Part shown: piece after piece, positions 12,790-25,900 of the stretch
Layout: the number at the start of each line of letters is the position of its first letter
Numbering within the stretch: the stretch's first letter is position 1
Origin: Tenebrio molitor
Lineage: Eukaryota; Arthropoda; Insecta; Coleoptera; Tenebrionidae
Assembly (NCBI RefSeq): GCF_963966145.1
Contig: NC_091046.1
Span: 14,074,001 to 14,138,000, forward strand
Length of the DNA: 64,000 nucleotides
Direction of reading: 5' to 3'
Translations under genes and position numbers: made by a program
Notes under the pieces: generated by a model
The model's input: only the letters and a program-made list of their open reading frames with translations
Told to the model about the DNA's origin: nothing
Database searches by the model: none

Positions 12790-13905
12790 TACAGTGCATT
12801 TTTTTTAACTAGGGAATTGCATGGTAAAACTTATACCCCCTGTTAACTTTTGTTCTGATGAAAATATTCAAACTATTTTTGGAACAAAGTTGGAAGATTT
12901 TTTAAACTATCGGATAGATTACAATTCAATATCCTAAACTGTCGAAAAAGTTGTGAAAAAAATATTTTCTAGCGCGCCGGAATAATAGTACGTCGAGCGG
13001 CTCAACCAGCACCTGACCATCTCCACTTTTGACTTTTGTCACTTTCATTTAAAAAATAGCGAGATCTCCTGGAGGCTATGATTAAATTAGCTTTTGGAAG
13101 GCAGAACATGTAAACATTTATTTATTTAAAAAAAAAACAAAACGTTAACGCACAAATAACTCAACAAATTAACAGAAATTATTAAAGGAAATGTTCCAAG
13201 TGTTTTCCTTCGACTGCTAGACAATGTCCCAAGCGATCTTGAAAGTTTCTTCGCGTGTTACTCTTGCCCTTAATTCCTCCAGTTTCTGGTTGACCTCTTA
13301 CGTGTTTTTTTTTAACTGTTGCCGTTGGGAATTGCATGGTCAAAATTATACCCTCTGTTAACTGCAGATTTGGTGCAAATTTTTATTTTTGTAATAAATC
13401 ATTAATAAGACTATGTAATGCATACTGTTTGAACAACGAACGACAAGCAGTTTTATTTTACTAATTTTACTCTTCAAAGTTGAAATTAATGAACGTAAAT
13501 AATTTGAAAAAACATGTAGTAGGCGATATGGGAACAAAAATTAGGTTTTATATTTTTATTTATTATTTATTTTAATCATAGCCTCGAGGAGATCTCGCTA
13601 TTTATTTTTTAAATGAAAGTGACAAAAGTCAAAAGTGGAGATAGTCAGGTCTCAGGTGCTTGTTGAGCCGACAGGGACGCTATTCTGGCGACCGCTCGAC
13701 GTACTATTCCGGCGCGCTAGAAATATTTTTTCACAACTTTTTCGACAGTTTTGGATATTAAATTGTAATCTATCCGATAGTTTAAAAAATCTTCCAACTT
13801 TGTTCCAAAAATGGTTTGAATATTTTCATCAGAGCAAAAGTTAACAGGGGGTACAAGTTTTACCATGCAATTCCCTATGGCAACAGTTAAAAAAAATGCA
13901 CTGTA
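12790..13905. mobile_element. Foldback element with about 300-bp inverted arms
   Basis: The outer ends are TACAGTGCATTTTTTTTAAC and its complement. The left arm (12790-13088) and right arm (about 13565-13905) are inverted copies with about 90 percent identity. Open stretches of up to 70 codons in the arms are shadows of the inverted repeat. The middle carries a partial extra terminal copy near 13308-13365. Related ends occur at 40816-41712. Confidence 0.8.
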
Positions 13906-13907
13906 GA

Positions 13908-13990
13908 TCTGCAAACAATATTTTCTCATCGGACGTAGAGATGTGGAGTAAAACAGTAGGCATAAGTAAACTTACATTCACATTTTTATT
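13908..13990. repeat. Dispersed repeat, inverted partner at 48360-48465
   Basis: About 85 bp match the complement of 48360-48465 at about 90 percent (shared words GTAGAGATGTGGAGTAAAAC and AAGTAAACTTACATTCACA). It abuts the right end of the foldback element. Confidence 0.7.
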
Positions 13991-14063
13991 TAGTATTTTG
14001 AAAATTGTGTTTTTATTGGTCCATTTTTTACAAATGACAGGTGAATGGAATAGTCAGTAGTGA

Positions 14064-15102
14064 TACAGGGTCATTATAAAAGATTTTCCCACCGCAGTTG
14101 ACGTTGAAAACCCACGCAGATTTAGGATGTGCCTCCAGCCTCGCAACGTTAGACAAACTACAGTGGGATTTATAAACTCTTTTCCGTAGCGGTGAGGTAC
14201 TTGAGGTACCCGCAGCCGCAGCAGTGGTGGCAAGGATACCAATTTATAAACTCCATGCCGTTGCAGTTGGTACCATACTGTTATGCCACCTGTCAACACA
14301 TAATGTAACATAACCTATATTTCTTTGTCTTTACTAGGCTTAGGCGAAAAATAGTGAGTGCGTCAAGAATACCTCCCACCATCACGATCCAGTGCAGCGC
14401 GCTCGTATTATAAAACGATCCACGGTTCACGCTCGCAGCGAAAAGATAGCGGTGCGACGCTGTAGCGGACTGGTGGGGAGCGCCAACTATTTTCCGCCTA
14501 ACCCTAGTCTTTACAATGATTGACGAAAAAGTGCTTTTGGGAACTTTTGGGTTGTTACTGTGTTCTTATGTAATACTAAAAACGAATCGTCGAAGGAGAA
14601 GATATAAAACAAGGCCAATTAATAGACAAAGGAAAACTTAAGGAAGTTACAGTTATTTTCTGAAAATGAAAGCTGCAGATCCGCAACAATTTTTTAGATA
14701 CACCCGTTTATTATGCTGTCAACAACCAACACATGTTTTACCGGCTCAATTGCTTACACCTGATTGGTCGAGCGTTACTGAATCCGCAGCAGTTGCCGCA
14801 GAAGATAAAAATTGGTTATATCCAACGGCACCGCTGCGGCTGCCCAACTGCAACCGTGGCTGATACCGAACTTTATAAATGACAGTACCCAATGCGCATC
14901 TTTTATCTTCTTGCCGTTGCGTCAACAGCAACTGCTGCGGCTGCGGAAGAGTTTATAAATCCAGCTTAATAGACAGATTTCCACTACCACCAGTAGCGCC
15001 ACCTATCGGAGATACTACTGTCACTCATGTTATGAGGCTTGCGGCACATTCAACTACGTCACCAACGCCTACTGCGATGGGACAATTTGTAATGACCCTG
15101 TA
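14064..15102. mobile_element. Family B element carrying a PIF/Harbinger derivative
   Basis: The outer ends are TACAGGGTCATTATAAA and its complement, with TA borders. Inside, a second set of ends (GGATTTATAAACTC near 14166 and its complement near 14950) encloses GC-richer sequence with a Harbinger-like coding remnant, plus a third palindrome at about 14333-14513. At least three elements are therefore nested. Confidence 0.65.
14516..14780 (+). pseudogene. PIF/Harbinger transposase N-terminal remnant
   Basis: An ATG at 14516 opens a frame containing NRRRRRYKTRPINRQRK before a stop. The next frame continues MKAADPQQFFRYTRLL. This pair (an arginine-rich R-x-RP segment, then FFRYTRL) matches the start of PIF/Harbinger nucleases. 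The catalytic part is absent. It lies between Harbinger-like ends (14161-14967), so it is a deletion derivative. Confidence 0.6.
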
Positions 15103-15995
15103 TAAAGCAGTATATTTCCAAGTTTTTGCAGCTGCACAGTTTGTAGTAGTACTACTGTGAATATTATGAGGTATTTTTTAACTCTTGATTTTTGATGGGG
15201 AATAAATTTGTAAATTTCCGTATTCAGATTGCGAGTGCGTGAAGTTTCATTTCTGGCAAATACGATTTTATATCAAGTGGGTAATAAGAATAAATCACAC
15301 AAAATAACGAGGGGAATGAGAATTTCCTCCTGAGAATCAAAGTTATGGTGAACCAGTCGGAATACCGCGTTTTGGTTCGTAAATTTGTTTTGTCTCAGAT
15401 TGTCACGTTCAGTCGTAAAAGTCACCCCCAAGGTTCCCTGCATGTAGATTTGAATTAGTTTTGGAACATTTACCCGTCTATACATTTAGAATATAACTCC
15501 GCAATCTATTCGTATCTACGAAGCTGTGCCCTAGGAAATTTAACTAAATAGTCTCTCAAATATCTACTGCTAAACAGCGAAAAAGATATTCACACTCGAA
15601 GAAAACATTCTATAAACTTAATCAACGTAGAATAATGTGTTTGTTGTATTTCATGGGGAGGTAAGCAAGCTACACCTAGATTCACCACTATCCTTATTTC
15701 ATTTTATAAAATCTAATCGTGAAAGTTATGTTTTGGAGACAAATCTGCCTAAATGTTAAGTATCAAAACGTCAAATGAGATTTTAAGAATGAAAGTGAAA
15801 GAAATTTTCTATAAAACGCAACAACACCTAATTATCATTACTGCATGAAGTAGCGTTACTAGTGTTTATTCCCAAAATTGGAAGAACCTCTTTGCTTTGA
15901 CTAAGCAACTTAAGAGACGCTATCAAGAGACATCAGTTCAGTTTAATAAAACGCAAAATAGAAATGTTTATAGTTTAAAGCAACTAGAGTCAAAT

Positions 15996-16132
15996 TAAAC
16001 GCTGTTCAAATATCAAAAAACCATTGTGGTGCAAATAACACACATTTTTCATGACATTTCCTATTACTTATCACAGTGACAGATAAGTCATTTGCACCAC
16101 AATGGTTTTTTGATTTTTGAACAGCGTTTTAC
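15996..16132. mobile_element. Short palindromic MITE
   Basis: Inverted ends of about 45 bp (AAACGCTGTTCAAAT, AAAAACCATTGTGGTGCAAA) enclose about 45 bp. Confidence 0.75.
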
Positions 16133-16424
16133 ATTGTCATTCCTTGTAACCACTTTCAAAATGGTTATTGCCGCCAGTGATTAGACATAGATCACCTCTT
16201 GAAAAAAAACATGTTCAAAATTCTCAGTCACAATTCATATTGTGATCACTGAACAGACACGTAGTACACGTTGAAATTTGTGTCGCGATACTGATACTTA
16301 ATACAAATATCGATACAGATTTCAACACGAATGGAACCCTTAACTCGTTAGAATTTGTGAAGCTGGCCATGAATGGGAAGAAAAATAATGCCTCTTGTCA
16401 TTCTCAAAAAAAGTAATATCAAGT

Positions 16425-16980
16425 TGCCTAATCGCCAAAAAAGCAGAGCACCCAGAAGGATGATCGTACGAAGTTGAAATTTTGGTGACAATTTGAGATT
16501 AGGCAAATCACACCGGAAATGTTACAAAACGTAAGGAATGCATGTTACTATCGATTTGCAATTTGCCAACAAACAAACGGTACCCATTTTGAACATTTGT
16601 TGGACTAAATACAGGGTTATTCTAAATGATTCTAGTCGAAGCAGCCTTAACAATACTGAGTTGTTTAACTCCTCTGTGTGATCGGTGTATATTTGAAATT
16701 TTTTATATGGAGCGGCAACCATACATTTTACATTCAGTTTTTGCGCCAACTTGGACTACAATCATTTAGAATAACCCTGTAGTATTCAACTTATAAAACT
16801 GGTTTTAATTTTTTTGCACGTAGGCTTTGAAAATATTCAGAAATCAAATAGTGCGTTGTATTCTTTGCGAAGTGGACTTTCAAAAGAGGTGACCCTTGGC
16901 ATACCCTTACATTTGAAAAAAAAAAGTTCCAATTTCGTACGATCATCCCTTCTGGGTACTCTGTTTTTTTTTGCCAATCA
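16425..16980. mobile_element. MITE with a second MITE nested inside
   Basis: The outer ends share GGCAAAAAA, CAGAG.ACCCAGAAGG and GATGATCGTACGAA. The inner element at 16610-16781 has ends TACAGGGTTATTCTAAATGA with TA borders. The intact inner ends suggest the inner insertion is younger. Confidence 0.7.
16610..16781. mobile_element. Inner MITE (TACAGGGTTATTCTAAATGA ends)
   Basis: A 172-bp element with inverted ends of about 25 bp and TA at both borders, inserted in the element at 16425-16980. Confidence 0.75.
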
Positions 16981-16989
16981 GTATATTTT

Positions 16990-19600
16990 CTCTATGTTCA
17001 TTTCGTCCTCGCGTAATGAAACAAAGATGAGCTACTGTTTGCACAAATGGTGCAAGCGGGATAAAGAGAACGATTTTATTAAACAAAGTGTTCTCGAGTG
17101 ATAATGCTTCACGGATTCATCGTTTTGAACCAGAATATACGAGACAATGCTGGTTGTTAAGAACAAGTGTCGTCCATCAGCAAAGTGATGTCGACAATTT
17201 TCTGGGACATTCATACAGTAGTCACACCCAATTTATTGAACGTGGGGCCACACACAATTTCACATGTTGCAGCTGCAGCATAAAACGCGTTAGACCGCAA
17301 CGTACAAAAATTTTTCTACACCCTGATCATACGCAACTACATACAATACAGTAAACATACAAGGGATAACGAGATTATTTTTCACTTTGCCGCTAGCCTC
17401 TTGATCTGGTCGATTCTGATGTTCAGCTTTCTCCCAAATTGAAGGAGTATCGTAGGGTAACAAATACGAGTCGGACATGCTACAAAATTTGCAGTGTCCA
17501 AGGGCTGAGGGGCCAATGGCGAGAATAGGTTCCGAATCCGTAAATGTATGAAAACACAGCGATAGTTTCCTTCAATATAGTTCTATTATTCTGTTCAAGT
17601 TTCATTCGTTTTATCTACGCCAGAAGTGAACTTACGAGTATTATTCATGAGGACGCGTTACTTTTCAACCTAGTCCTAGGGTCGTGTTTTCAGAACGATG
17701 ACGGAAATAAATAAGTTTTTCACAGTACAGCAGGGCCAGTTCTCGATATTTTGCTTTGTCTTGGAGAAAGAAGTTATTCAGAATGTAGTTTTGAGCTCTC
17801 GTGCAGAGTTTCAATGCAAGTTCATATTTTGATTTTTTAGTAATTTTTAACACTACACAGAATCAGAATCAGTTTGTTTCAATTTTTGTTGAAGAAAGAT
17901 TTTTTTTTTCATTTGTTTTTTATAAGGTCTGTCGTTTTCATGACACTTTAATGAGAACTGAAATCAAAACTACGACTCATTTAAAAAAAAAATTAAATGC
18001 AAGCTTTGTTTGGAACTCAATATATGGGGTCAGAATAGGGTTCTGAACAACTTCTTCTGAAAAGTTCCGATAATAACTTAACTCTAACGAGACAATACGA
18101 TACCGAAAATATCAGACTGTCTTCATTGTAAATGTTCTTGTCTAAGCCTTAGTTTGTGGCTCCTCTGTAAAGAAAAATAAATATTGCACTATCCCTCTAT
18201 ACTATGTATAAAGGGCTGACCCGACCTAAACTCCCCTACAGTTTGGTAGTTTAAGAGACCTCTTATTCCACAAATACGAGATTTTTATGCGAAGCTCGCC
18301 TAACACACCAAAATATACAGTAAATTAGCAATTTAGTAGCAGAGTTGACGTAGAGTTGAAGTAAATTTTACTCGATTACTAAATTTTTCTACAAATACAC
18401 ATTTGTATGGAAATTCCATGTCTCATATTATCAACAGCAAAATTTTATGATCGGAGCAGCTTAGGTTAAGTGATCAAATTTTACCCGTAGAGGAGAAAGG
18501 AAATACTCGTATGTTGTATTGACAAGTTGAAAGACACATTTTAACAAAAACCTATTTTTTGTCTAATCATAAAAAGCAACATTGATCGAAGTTAAAAATG
18601 TGTCAACTTAAAACACATAAATTCGCTAAAAGCCAACAATACCTATTTGTTAATGTTTTGCGGAAAACACTATTCAGTTGGTAGTGCTCACAATAGAAGA
18701 AATCATAACACTTCAGTCTAGTGCAAATTCATGGCCTATTTTATATTGGTTCTTCTTGTAATGTATTAATATGCAATTTAATACTAAAATTGCACCCACG
18801 CTCAATACCCGTGATTAATTAATGTAAGCTTGTGACGTCGTTGCTTTCATCATTCCGTGCGTACGAATGAATTGGATTTTAAAAATTGTCCAATATTTCC
18901 AATTAAAATTCGATGCTAACGTTGTTTTAAAATGGCAAATCATAGCTACGCAGTTAATATGAAAACCATGTTAACAATGTAATTTAAGTTAAAGATGTCT
19001 TTTTTTTTTGGTCTTTGTAAAAAAATATTCCTTGCTAAATACATATTTATTCATTTCTTGGACAAGTGATAATACATAATTTAATCATTAATCATCTAAT
19101 AATTTTATTCACAATCGGTTAGTAACGTACTTACAGCTTTTCTAACCTCTTAAAGGTTAGAAAATGAGCGATTACTCGTGTACACATCAACCGGTTAGTA
19201 ATGGTGAAAAAAGGATCACTAATGAGTCGTAAGCGGTTAGTAATGAAACCCATAACTGACCTGTGGTGGCGCTACTGTCGCACCAATCGCGAAAATCTCT
19301 ATACGTTTTTCTGGTATCGTAATTTGCTTTTCTCAAGTAAGAGATTGAGTGTTAATTTGTGTGCAGATTCCCGCAATTCTGGGGAGGGTACACTCTATTT
19401 TACTATCGCACATTTTGTTTGTTAAAAAATGTGAGCAAATGTCAATTTGGTTTGACTGTTGCGAACTAAAATTTAATACAATCTCAATCGTGCGCGCCTA
19501 CTAAGTTTTAATATTTTGTCGAAATAAACGATAATATTACGGAGGTTGGTTTTTATTTATTTTTTATTATTATAATGTTGCTTGTTTTATTAAATGATTG
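16990..19600. other. Non-coding intron sequence of PDE7
   Basis: No gene or clear transposon was recognised. Around 19119-19245 the word GGTTAGTAA recurs three times. The open frames of 60-95 codons here show no family features. Confidence 0.4.
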
Positions 19601-19608
19601 ATTGTGAA

Positions 19609-19750
19609 TAAAATACTATACAAACCTCGGCGAAAGTCCATTCCTGTGTCTCGAGAACTAGTTCACCTCGAGGGCAAGTCTCTCGGTAAACTATTGTTCT
19701 CTCGACAGGAATGGAACACTTTCCTCCTCGGTATGTAATATACTATTACT
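19609..19750. repeat. Variable-arm palindrome 5
   Basis: The tips are AAAATACTATACAAACC and its near-complement ending AATATACTATTACTT. The arms share CATTCCTGT and GAAAGT. The centre is rich in CTCGAG and CTCGG. Confidence 0.7.
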
Positions 19751-19859
19751 TATCAGTATACAGAATAATTAATTATGTATGAAATGCCTACAATTGTATC
19801 TATTGTTAAACCATTGCACAGACCACTACTAATAGTATTTAACATTACTGGTTAGCATG

Positions 19860-20180
19860 GTAAAAGAGTTTTTACTGGCGACAGAAGGATATTACTGGAG
19901 AGCCGAAGGCGAGCCAGTCACCTTCTGGAGCTAGTAAAACCCGTTACCTTGCGTGTATTGTTGAATATTTTATTTGTTCCACACTTGTAAATAGTTATAA
20001 AAACTATTAAAAATTCCAATATTAAAAAAAACAATCGTATGATCTTTACACGTATTGCTTTGGAAACGCACGACACTCATGTGAGCACAGGTGTAAAATT
20101 TTACTGGCTAGCCAGTAAAAATTTTACAGGCTGGCCAGTTAAGAGACATTTTCAAGGCGAATACAGTGACTTGTAAAACT
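19860..20180. repeat. Dispersed repeat, inverted partner at 41205-41540
   Basis: About 320 bp match the complement of the block inside the Syntaxin-6 intron. It contains its own palindrome at 19872-19955 (TTTTACTGGC arms, centre AGAGCCGAAGGCGAG). The partner lies between the CAGTG-type ends of 40816-41712, so this is probably part of the same family. Confidence 0.7.
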
Positions 20181-20435
20181 GACGTTTATAAAGTATTTTT
20201 TATTATACTTGAATCATAATCCCTGTTTTTGACACTAAAATGCGTGCAAAAAAGGACCTTTAAAACACTAAAGCTTTAAGGGTTGCTTGGGTAACAACAA
20301 ATTCACCTACATTGTGAACAATGATGATTATAAATTTATAGAAAATTTATTACAGCAACTAAACAACAACAATTGACCATTTCTATATCAACGATTAATG
20401 ACACCGATTACTTCAGATTGTAGTGCAGGTATAAT

Positions 20436-20578
20436 AAAAAATAGCGTTTGATACACGTTTATAAGGGCTTTTAAAGCACTTGCGACGTTAAAAGCACTCC
20501 GCTACGCGTCGTGCTCTTAAACTCGTCGCGTGTGCTTTAAAGGCTTCCTTATAAACTTGTATCATAATATACTATTTT
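20436..20578. repeat. Variable-arm palindrome 6
   Basis: The tips are AAAAAATAG and ACTATTTTCG. The arms are GATACACGTTTATAAGG and CTTTTAAAGCAC with their complements, and the centre is GCACTCCGCTACGCGTCGTGC. It is one of the clearest members. Confidence 0.8.
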
Positions 20579-20887
20579 CGTATTTCAACTTTAGCACTAA
20601 GAATCACCACCATCTTACTTTATTTTCTTATTTACGATGATAATAATTTGTGTGCGGTTGGTGTTGTCTGACACATTTTATTAAAGAGAAAAGCGGAAAA
20701 GTAGAAGTTTTGCTTTATACTTGGACTTAACTATTACGAAAGAAACTAATTTGAGTTTTTCAAATAATTCAGTAGATAGATAATAGATACACTTATTTAA
20801 TAAACATCTTATTAAAGATTAAAATTTAAAAAAACAGTCAAAACAATATTGTTTAGTTTATATGTTTGTTTATAGATATTTATAAAC

Positions 20888-20925
20888 AAATAATAGTATA
20901 TTATAAACCAAGGTGGAGAAATGAG
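20888..20925. repeat. Half copy of a variable-arm palindrome
   Basis: AATAGTATATTATAAACCAA followed by GGTGGAG resembles the left tip of the palindrome at 9690, with no opposite arm. Confidence 0.4.
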
Positions 20926-21368
20926 ACATTTAACTGAAACCGAATAGATTTTAATAAAAAAATTAAAAGTTTAAACACGAAATGCATTATTTTTATGCGA
21001 AAAAAGATGTTCAAAATGGCAGTGATGTGGGCATGTGTTACATCACTCTTAAAAAATATTAAATTTGACCCCCCGTGTCATTAAAAAAAAATCAAGTTAG
21101 CCTTATATCTGCAAAACAAATGATGTTAGAAAATTTAAAACGTTTCAGATGATAGAACTGTGTGCCGAATTTCAACGAGTTCTGCTAAACCGTTTGAAAA
21201 TAATGAGCTGTATCCATACTTTTTAGTGACCCTGTATACGTACCTACCTATCTAAAAATGAGGCAAAATATTAATTTACAATACCTGTAATACATAATAA
21301 TAATACGTACATATTTTAATTGGTATTGAGACACCTGATCTTAAACATCCACTACCGAAACAAAATCT

Positions 21369-21516
21369 ACAGGGTATTTCACGAGTGATAATGAGTCCTA
21401 CGGAATTGAAAATGCAACCGACAATACATTTCCAAAAATGTTGGATAATATTTAATTTCAATATTTAGTTTTTTCTTGGATTGTATTGTGGATTGCATTT
21501 TCAATTCCGTCAGTTA
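21369..21516. mobile_element. Truncated MITE beside a PDE7 splice acceptor
   Basis: The left end is TACAGGGTATTTCACGAGTG. The inner inverted words (GGAATTGAAAATGCAA) recur in complement at 21493-21512, but the right end is cut short. The element stops about 20 bp before the acceptor of the exon at 21537. Confidence 0.55.
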
Positions 21517-21536
21517 TCAATTTGCATTTGTTCCAG

Positions 21537-22904
21537 CGAATTTTGGACCGATGTGGCCTGTGGGGCTTCAACGCTTTTACATTAGAAACCGTAGCCGGTG
21601 GCCGAGCACTGCCCGTTCTCTGTGTCCATCTTTTCCATTGGTACGGATTATTGGATTACTTCCAATTAGATGTAGTGCGTGTATGGAAACTTTTTAGTAA
21701 GTACCACCAAATCTGTTGTTCGACCGTATATTTAGGTATTTGTTATTTTGACGCAGCTCTCATAGAAGAAGGTTACCATAGTACGAATCCCTACCACAAT
21801 TCTATTCATGCGACTGATGTAACTCAAGCAATGCATTGTTTTCTACAAGAAGAAAAAGTACGTTTTGACGGTTGTAATTCTTAGATATCCATCCGTAAAA
21901 TTTATTTTTTAACAGATAAGGAAGCATCTCTCAGAACTCGAAATAATGGCAGCTTTGATAGGTGCAGTTGCTCATGACTTAGACCACCCAGGTGTGAATC
22001 AACATTTTCTCATTTCCACGTCGAATCATCTTGCCATTCTGTACCAAGTATGTAACAAATTATTATTGCAAAGTATATCTGATCGTTGTGTATATTTAGA
22101 TTTGAAAAGCACAAACAAAAACTTTTCCAGAACACGTCGGTATTAGAAAATCATCACTGGAGATCAGCTGTTGGTTGTTTATTGGAAAGCGGAGTGGCGG
22201 AACAACTACTACCTCATCGAAATAAACTTGAATTACAAATCCGTGATCTCATATTAGCAACTGATATTAATAGACAACAAGAATTTTTAACAAAATTCAA
22301 GGTAAGTAATCAAACTCTCGGCGGCAGATTCTCTTGAGCGATAGTTTTTTAGGCATATTTAGATGAAGGTAGTTTAGATTTAACCAAAACAACAGATAGA
22401 CATTTCATATTGCAAATTGCTTTGAAATGTGCAGACATTTCAAATCCGACAAGGCCCTGGGACATCTCTCATAAATGGAGTTTAAAGGTGTGCGACGAGT
22501 TTTTTAGGCAAGGTGAATTCGAAAGAAAACTAAATCTTCCAGTTACTTCCATTTGCGATCAACAATCCACTTCCGTTGCCAAAATACAAGTCGGTACGAA
22601 GAACCGAACGGAAGCTGTGCCATACCGTTTCCTGTTTTTCTTAATTTTCAGGTTTCTTCCGATTCGTCGTGACACCTTTGTTTTCTGAATGGCACAGATT
22701 CCTTAAGAGCACACTTTCTACTCACATGATGAATATATTGGAAGCTAACAGAAAACGATGGGAGAAACAGGAAAGTGTGGAACAGGCGGAAGAAACGCAG
22801 ACAGAACTGTCAGACGCTGAACCTGATGTGAGCGACGATGAGGAAGCCACCAAACAATCGTCGGAGACTCCAAGTATTATGGATTTCATTCCGCCACCAC
22901 CAAG
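21537..22904 (+). CDS. PDE7: PDE7-type cAMP phosphodiesterase, catalytic exons
   Basis: Six exons: 21537-21696, 21757-21857, 21916-22047, 22131-22301, 22353-22593 and 22652-22904. Introns are 49-83 bp with GT-AG ends, and all phases match. The product hydrolyses the cyclic phosphate of cAMP in the cytoplasm. Numbering from the first visible residue, metal-site motifs are HNSIH (133-137), HDLDHPG (173-179) and CADISNP with Asp282. The invariant purine-binding Gln is Q333 in KIQVGF. Segments such as TQAMHCFLQE and VLENHHWRSAVG match vertebrate PDE7 more closely than PDE4 or PDE8. The 60-bp intron at 21697-21756 has no stop in frame; removing it restores the family spacing. The core ends near residue 376 and passes into an acidic stretch (AEETQTELSDAEPDVSDDEE). 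Confidence 0.93.
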
Positions 22905-22954
22905 GTACTTCATTCCTGCCGAGTTGATTTCTTGTTTTATTTTTAAATTTTCAG

Positions 22955-25900
22955 AGAAATTAGAAGACAATCATTAGCTGTTCCAACTTTAGAAAGTACC
23001 TTAGGAGTAAGACGGCACTCTGTCCCGGTTAATATGGAGCCATCACTGCCACGAACCATTTACCGAAGAGAAAGCTTACCAACCGGGAGGGCAACTTCAT
23101 CTGGACGGTCACCTATTAGCCCTGTCCAAAATGAATCTAGAACTTCCAGCGGACTTCGAGAAGAAGATGAGCTAATGAAGTTTGGTTCTCAGTCATCTAT
23201 TGTATCTTCCAACAGTCCGCATTTTTCGTCAGGTGAGCGTTTTCATTATCTACCCGGACAAGTTTTAACGCAAATTTAAAGGAGCAGAAGATCAACCAGA
23301 GAGGCCTTTAAGTGCGGAAAATTTGTTACCTGAACCAAGCATAGCCTCTATGACAAGTAGTGCAGCCGCGAGCAAACTCTCTTCTGTGCTACAAGGCAAT
23401 TCCGTCGCACCTCCGTCGAAGTGTTTGACAAGGCAACAAACGTTCCCGCCACCGCAGCCTTACGTGCGAATGAGATACCTGTCTGCAACAGTTGAAATGT
23501 CCACCTGTGCTGAGACTGTACATGAGGGTAAGTATACTGGATACCGTTGAATTGTGCTCAGTCGGGTGTGATATATTTCAGGTGATAGTAGGTCCAATTC
23601 ATCACACGGCTCACAAGAAAACATATCAAACGCGCCTCATTATACCATACCATCGATCGCTGTACTAAGCCCGAATAATAGCCGTTCACCTGATTTCCTT
23701 ATACCAGAAGTACCACAGCCCGTACATAAATCGTCCTTGTCGGGCAACAAGAGAGAACAGGAGGGTAATGACAAGGAGAAGGTTTGTAAAATGGTCAAGT
23801 TGTCTGATCCAGGTCAGCGATACGAAAAGGAAAACGTTGATCCTAGAAGACTAACAGCCACGGTAATTTTCGAAGACTTAAGAAGTATTCATTAGACATC
23901 TTTATTTATTTTAGATGTTATCCAGAAGAAGAGGTTCAGCTCCTGTCTCCTTACCAATAACTGCACCAGATGACAGTTTATCCTCTGCGGGCGGAGGGTT
24001 GTGTCTATCTGAAACACAGTCTTTGCGAAGGGGATCAGTACCAATTGAAATTGCTCACTATCGTAAGTACTTCAGTTGCTCCAGTAAGATGAGATTTATA
24101 TCAGAGAATAATATTTCTCAAATTACAATAGAAATACGCTGTTTGCTGTTGAAACTGCACATTTACGTATACGTATTACGTCTTTAAATAAACAATTGGC
24201 AATAAGTAAATACGTATTTAAATAACCCACGAAAATTATCAACTTTTCAAAAAGTAATTTAAAGAAACAAATCAGTTAAAATATCTTATTAATGATAAGA
24301 TGATGTGTCACGTGCCACTTTAATTTATTTCGGGAAGATCTCCCAAACGTGTTGAAGTTATCTCTGCATATTTTATGGGCAATAGATGTCGCGATGAGGC
24401 AAGTCAACACAGAACATCTCTTCTAAGCTTGCTGGAAAAGATCCACAAGAACAGATTAGAAGCTACCAAAAACCGCAAGATTTTGGCAATGCATCGTCGA
24501 GCAATTTAGATTGTCCTATTATATTCTTCAGAATATAACCTTAAGAGTTATCAGCAAATTCAAGCATAAGCCAAATTTTTCTTTCTCGCAATAGCATCTT
24601 AACCCTATCGTGCACCAACAAGGCGTAACGTACTGCCATTCGTCGCCTTATTGCTGCTGGTTTAGTTTTGTGTCTTGTCTTGAGTTCTGTTCTAGGAAGT
24701 TTGGATGAGTATGCCATATAGTTCGAACGACTTAAAAAATAATTGTTAGACCAACAGATAGTATTCAACCTACTACAACACCTCTGGAGTCTGTAAACAA
24801 TTTGGCTGTCGTTAGTTTTTGTGTGTTGAAACGACTGTGATTTTAAGATCAGCTATGTTAAAATTAAAATATGGTAGCGTATTACATTAAATAATTATTT
24901 TAATGAGAAATTGAACTCGAAGAGACCAATGACTCAATCTTTGTCTAACAAAGACGACTTTCTTGATTAATACGTGACTCCGTCTCTATACGGCCGGTCG
25001 CCTTAGCGAAATGTCTTTTTTGTACTCATAGCCTTGAAAGCAACGCTTCCAACATCCAACGCTCGCTCCGAAACGAGTGCTTCCCGGTCGACTCGAATGT
25101 AAAAATTGCAAAAAACAGTGGCCCTTTGAGGCATTCAAAAAAAAATCTGTCTTGATAATAATAAAATTTAGTTCATAAAATACTTCCCTGGGTTTTCCTC
25201 CATTAAAAAATTACGGAAAGATTTATAATCGTTGAAAATTGTTCCTACAAAATTCACAAATTATTGCAAAAAAATATCAAGTGAAGCAATTGTTTCCAAT
25301 AACCAAAGATCACTGCCTACTTGGTTTTATGTTCGTTTATGTTTAATGTATATTAAAACAAAAAATTTTAATATAATTTTCGTACAAAAAATATTGTACG
25401 AACCACTTGCGTGAAGACATCTTCCGTTCATTCGCGCATTAATTAAAGGCACTCGCTCCTTCGTCGCTCGTGCTTTAAAAAATGCGCTCATGCGGGAACA
25501 TCGTCTTCCCGCACTTGGTTCGTAAATAACTATTTTTTTTTCAAGTTACCGTACAGAGTAGCTCCCGCTAATGAAATTTAAATGAAACATGGAATTAACT
25601 CTGTTGCCTGTACATTCTAAAATCTATTTTGTAGTAGGTACGAATACTTCAGTTCTGTAACTTTTGTATAAATTGCCATCAAGATCAAGAAGATGAACTT
25701 CTTAAAATTAAATTGATCATTTTACCATTTAGTAAAATATAGCATTTTGTCACAAACGTTGTTACCTCATATTGTAATACATACGGGGTCATTATAAATG
25801 TTTGTAACAATTAGCGAGCGTAGCGGCGCACCTAAAGCATAGCACACAGCCACCTACGATGGGACAATCATTTATAATGACCCTGTATAATTAGGATTAT

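Noticed and set aside
19119..19245. GGTTAGTAA words as telomere-like repeats
   Set aside because: Insect telomeric repeat is TTAGG. These are spaced, imperfect and few.
22722..22970. 82-codon minus frame
   Set aside because: Shadow of the acidic, Ser-rich PDE7 exon.
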